From the NCBI GenBank assembly GCA_028698335.1, contig JAQVDP010000004.1, positions 208,350-272,349 of the forward strand: a stretch of 64,000 bases of DNA, in the 5' to 3' direction. Position numbers and translations under genes: made by a program. Positions 61,797 through 64,000 of this stretch are shown in pieces (within the stretch, counting starts at the first letter, position 1; every line of letters starts with the position of its first letter). The DNA comes from Nevskiales bacterium. Its GTDB lineage: Bacteria > Pseudomonadota > Gammaproteobacteria > Nevskiales > Nevskiaceae. Under the pieces are notes generated by a model. The model did not search any database. It saw only the letters and a program-made list of their open reading frames with translations, and was not told where the DNA came from.

Positions 61797-63437
61797 ATGA
61801 GCACGACCGAAGCGCGCCTTACCCTCGGTATCCGGCGACTGCCACTGGCTTCAGGCGCGCTCCATCCGGGCGGAATCTATGCACTGTCGTGCGAATCACT
61901 GGAACTGGCGCGGCCATTGGTCAACGGCATGGTCGACGACGCCCGCGAGCAACTGCAGCCGGTCACCGTCGTACTCGGCCCCGAGTCGATCCAGTGGGGA
62001 GATCAGCTACCGCGGCGCGGCGCGGGCACCGCATCGGGCCGCAGTCATCTACACCTGTTCGCCCGCCAAGCCCGATCGGCGGAAGAGATCGGCGCGACCC
62101 ATGCGAGCCAGCTCGCGGAAGAACTCGAATATTTCGGCGCCTCCGGCAGTCTGATCATTCTCGTCGAGGCCGGTGCGCTGTTCCCGCTCTCCGACGGCCC
62201 AGGCTGCGCGAGACGGCTGCGCTGGCTGCGCAACTGGGCCAGCGAGAACTTCTGCCCGGTCGTCATGCTTTTTGCCGGCGACGATGTCCGCACATCCCAG
62301 ATCACGCCGCTGCAGTCAGCCGGCGCAGGTTTTGCGGGGATCGCCACTCTGTCGTGCGAGCACAACCAGGCCGCCCTGCAACTCGAAACCTGGCACGGCA
62401 TCACCTCGTCGGAACTCGCCTATCTCAGAGAGGCGGAAGACCAGGCGTACGAGCTGCGCCCGGAGTTGGCGGCACGCAATTTCACCGATCCATCCCAGCT
62501 CAATGCGGCGAACGATCGCGATCGCGTCTACGCCACACGCGCAGCTGTGCGCGGTGAAAGCGGCATCCCGGCGACGTGGTCGATCGTCGAGAACGAAGAA
62601 GTACTCCTGAGCCGAACCGACTCGATCACCGCGGCCACCTGCCTGCTCGGAGTGGAGTCAACTGAACACTTCCCCGCCCTGGCGCGCGCGGTTTTCGAAC
62701 TTCGCCGGCGCATTGGCTCCGGCGTGAAGATCGTCGTGCGCGAAGGCGGAAGACGACTGCGCACCGCCCAGTCCCTGTTGCTCCTGAAAGTGGGCGCCAA
62801 CGCTGTCATTGATGCAGAGACGCCGATGACACGCGTTCTCACAGGCTTCGAGGCTCTGCGGGACCAGCTGTTCCTGCGTCCGCTACCAGATCAAATCGAA
62901 CCGTTGCTCGACTCCGTGCAACCGCCCGAGGAGAAGGGGTATCACCCTCCCGAACAATTCCGCGCCGCCTGCCTGCGCGCCTTGAAGAAGGCCCAGCAGA
63001 ATTCGGTTGAATGCGCGCTGGCCCGGTTGTTCCTGTTGCCGGACGTCCGGCTCGAAGACGCCCTCGCGCACTGTCACATGCGCCGCTCGGGAGATCTGTT
63101 CAGCGCCGACAACCGCAGCATCTATGTCTTCCTGTACGGCTGCTGGGAGCAGGACGTCAACGTGACGCTGCAACGGATTTTCCGGCTGCCGATCCCGGAA
63201 TTGTTCATCGGCCACATCGAACATACCGACGCTGCCGCAATCCAGCGCGAGCTCTCCGTTTTCCACGAGTACGCCGAACGGCTGTCGCTTCCGTCATTCT
63301 CATCCATCGCGGCTGCAGCAACGCCTGCCCAGCCTGCCAGCGACCCATCCGAGGCCGATGGGGCGCCACCGGAGACCGGCGTGCCTCCCCGCCGGGTGAC
63401 ACCGGCTCCGATGACCCTGCGCGTTCCTGCCGCCTGA
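61797..63437 (+). CDS. bcsE: Cellulose biosynthesis c-di-GMP-binding protein BcsE
   Basis: 546 residues. Cytosolic regulator that raises cellulose output and recruits BcsF/BcsG. The N-terminal part (about 1-210) resembles the degenerate NTPase/receiver region of BcsE. The degenerate GGDEF (GIL) domain carries the c-di-GMP contact RxGD as R430-S-G-D433 in CHMRRSGDLFSADNRSIYVF, and CWEQDVNVTLQRIFRLPIPE follows. The C-terminal 50 residues are Pro/Ala-rich and probably disordered. Intact frame, with bcsF 12 bases downstream. Confidence 0.88.
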   Translation: MSTTEARLTLGIRRLPLASGALHPGGIYALSCESLELARPLVNGMVDDAREQLQPVTVVLGPESIQWGDQLPRRGAGTASGRSHLHLFARQARSAEEIGATHASQLAEELEYFGASGSLIILVEAGALFPLSDGPGCARRLRWLRNWASENFCPVVMLFAGDDVRTSQITPLQSAGAGFAGIATLSCEHNQAALQLETWHGITSSELAYLREAEDQAYELRPELAARNFTDPSQLNAANDRDRVYATRAAVRGESGIPATWSIVENEEVLLSRTDSITAATCLLGVESTEHFPALARAVFELRRRIGSGVKIVVREGGRRLRTAQSLLLLKVGANAVIDAETPMTRVLTGFEALRDQLFLRPLPDQIEPLLDSVQPPEEKGYHPPEQFRAACLRALKKAQQNSVECALARLFLLPDVRLEDALAHCHMRRSGDLFSADNRSIYVFLYGCWEQDVNVTLQRIFRLPIPELFIGHIEHTDAAAIQRELSVFHEYAERLSLPSFSSIAAAATPAQPASDPSEADGAPPETGVPPRRVTPAPMTLRVPAA

Positions 63438-63449
63438 GGAGTATCCAAC

Positions 63450-63691
63450 GTGAATACCGCCGTGGTGCTCGCGAGCTTCGTGGTCAGTCTGCTGATCGGC
63501 GCCGCCGTCACGATCGCTGCCTTGTCGGTGACACGGCCGATCACCGCCCGCCTGCGCTGGCGCCGGCTCAAGCACTGGCTGATCCCCGGCCGGTCGTGGC
63601 AACCGATCCTGCTGCGTCCGATCGAGTCGGCGTCGATCATCGTCGACGAACACGACGCTGCTGAGCAAGGTCATCGCGGCGGAGCGGCGTC

Positions 63692-63695
<4 letters not shown>
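63450..63695 (+). CDS. bcsF: Cellulose biosynthesis membrane protein BcsF-like
   Basis: 81 residues. One transmembrane helix at about 5-28 (VVLASFVVSLLIGAAVTIAA), then a basic stretch RLRWRRLKHWLIPGR. In enterobacteria BcsF is a 63-residue single-pass protein that helps BcsE and the phosphoethanolamine transferase BcsG. Similarity is mostly of size, topology and place, so the name is tentative. Its stop overlaps the next start (TTGA). Confidence 0.6.

Positions 63696-64000
<305 letters not shown>

Overview
This window is G+C-rich DNA from a Gram-negative bacterium, most likely a gammaproteobacterium. The gene order closely follows two conserved blocks I know from Pseudomonas: ispD-ftsB-eno-kdsA-pyrG-tilS-accA-dnaE-rnhB-lpxB-lpxA-fabZ-lpxD-skp-bamA-rseP-dxr-cdsA-uppS-frr-pyrH-tsf-rpsB / map-glnD-dapD, and minor pilins-ispH-lspA-ileS-ribF-murJ / rpsT / proB-obgE-rpmA-rplU / ispB. 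Outer-membrane biogenesis genes, a TonB-dependent receptor, type IV pili and a bcsE-type cellulose cluster agree with this. Genus cannot be fixed from sequence alone; the Xanthomonadales/Nevskiales side of the class is a guess.

Layout. 1-3195 (minus): the start of a lipoprotein gene downstream of a large TonB-dependent receptor. 3557-6560 (minus): ispF, ispD, ftsB, eno. 6759-9359 (plus): a secreted M4 metalloprotease with a GlyGly-CTERM tail, lying between eno and kdsA, which are adjacent in Pseudomonas. 9462-18668 (minus): kdsA, pyrG, tilS, accA, dnaE, rnhB. 18798-32601 (minus): lipid A, outer-membrane assembly, isoprenoid/phospholipid and translation genes from lpxB back to rpsB. 32811-39481 (plus): map, glnD, dapD, dapE and a YheT-type hydrolase. 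39630-39906: tRNA-Ser(TGA) and tRNA-Thr(CGT). 40273-49230 (plus): a minor-pilin operon fimT-pilV-pilW-pilX-pilY1-pilE-pilE. 49297-56625 (minus): murJ, ribF, ileS, an uncharacterised membrane gene, lspA, ispH. 56763-57026 (plus): rpsT. 57136-60162 (minus): rplU, rpmA, obgE, proB. 60400-61459 (plus): ispB and tRNA-Pro(CGG). 61584-64000 (plus): bcsR, bcsE, bcsF and a bcsQ broken by an IS110-family element whose transposase C-terminus runs off the window edge.

How the genes work together. Much of the window serves the envelope: MEP-pathway steps (ispD, ispF, dxr, ispH) feed prenyl synthases (uppS, ispB); uppS and murJ serve peptidoglycan; kdsA, lpxA, lpxB, lpxD and fabZ serve lipopolysaccharide; skp, bamA and rseP serve outer-membrane protein assembly and stress sensing; lspA matures lipoproteins. 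Many starts overlap the upstream stop by 1-11 bases, so I moved several starts well inside the longest open frames to the conserved N-terminus.

I did not find a wholly new system. The best leads are the IS110 disruption of bcsQ, a KdsA with Asp at the position that normally separates metal-dependent (Cys) from metal-independent (Asn) enzymes, a basic insertion in enolase, an uncharacterised membrane protein tightly coupled between ileS and lspA, the GlyGly-CTERM protease, and the receptor/lipoprotein pair at the left edge.
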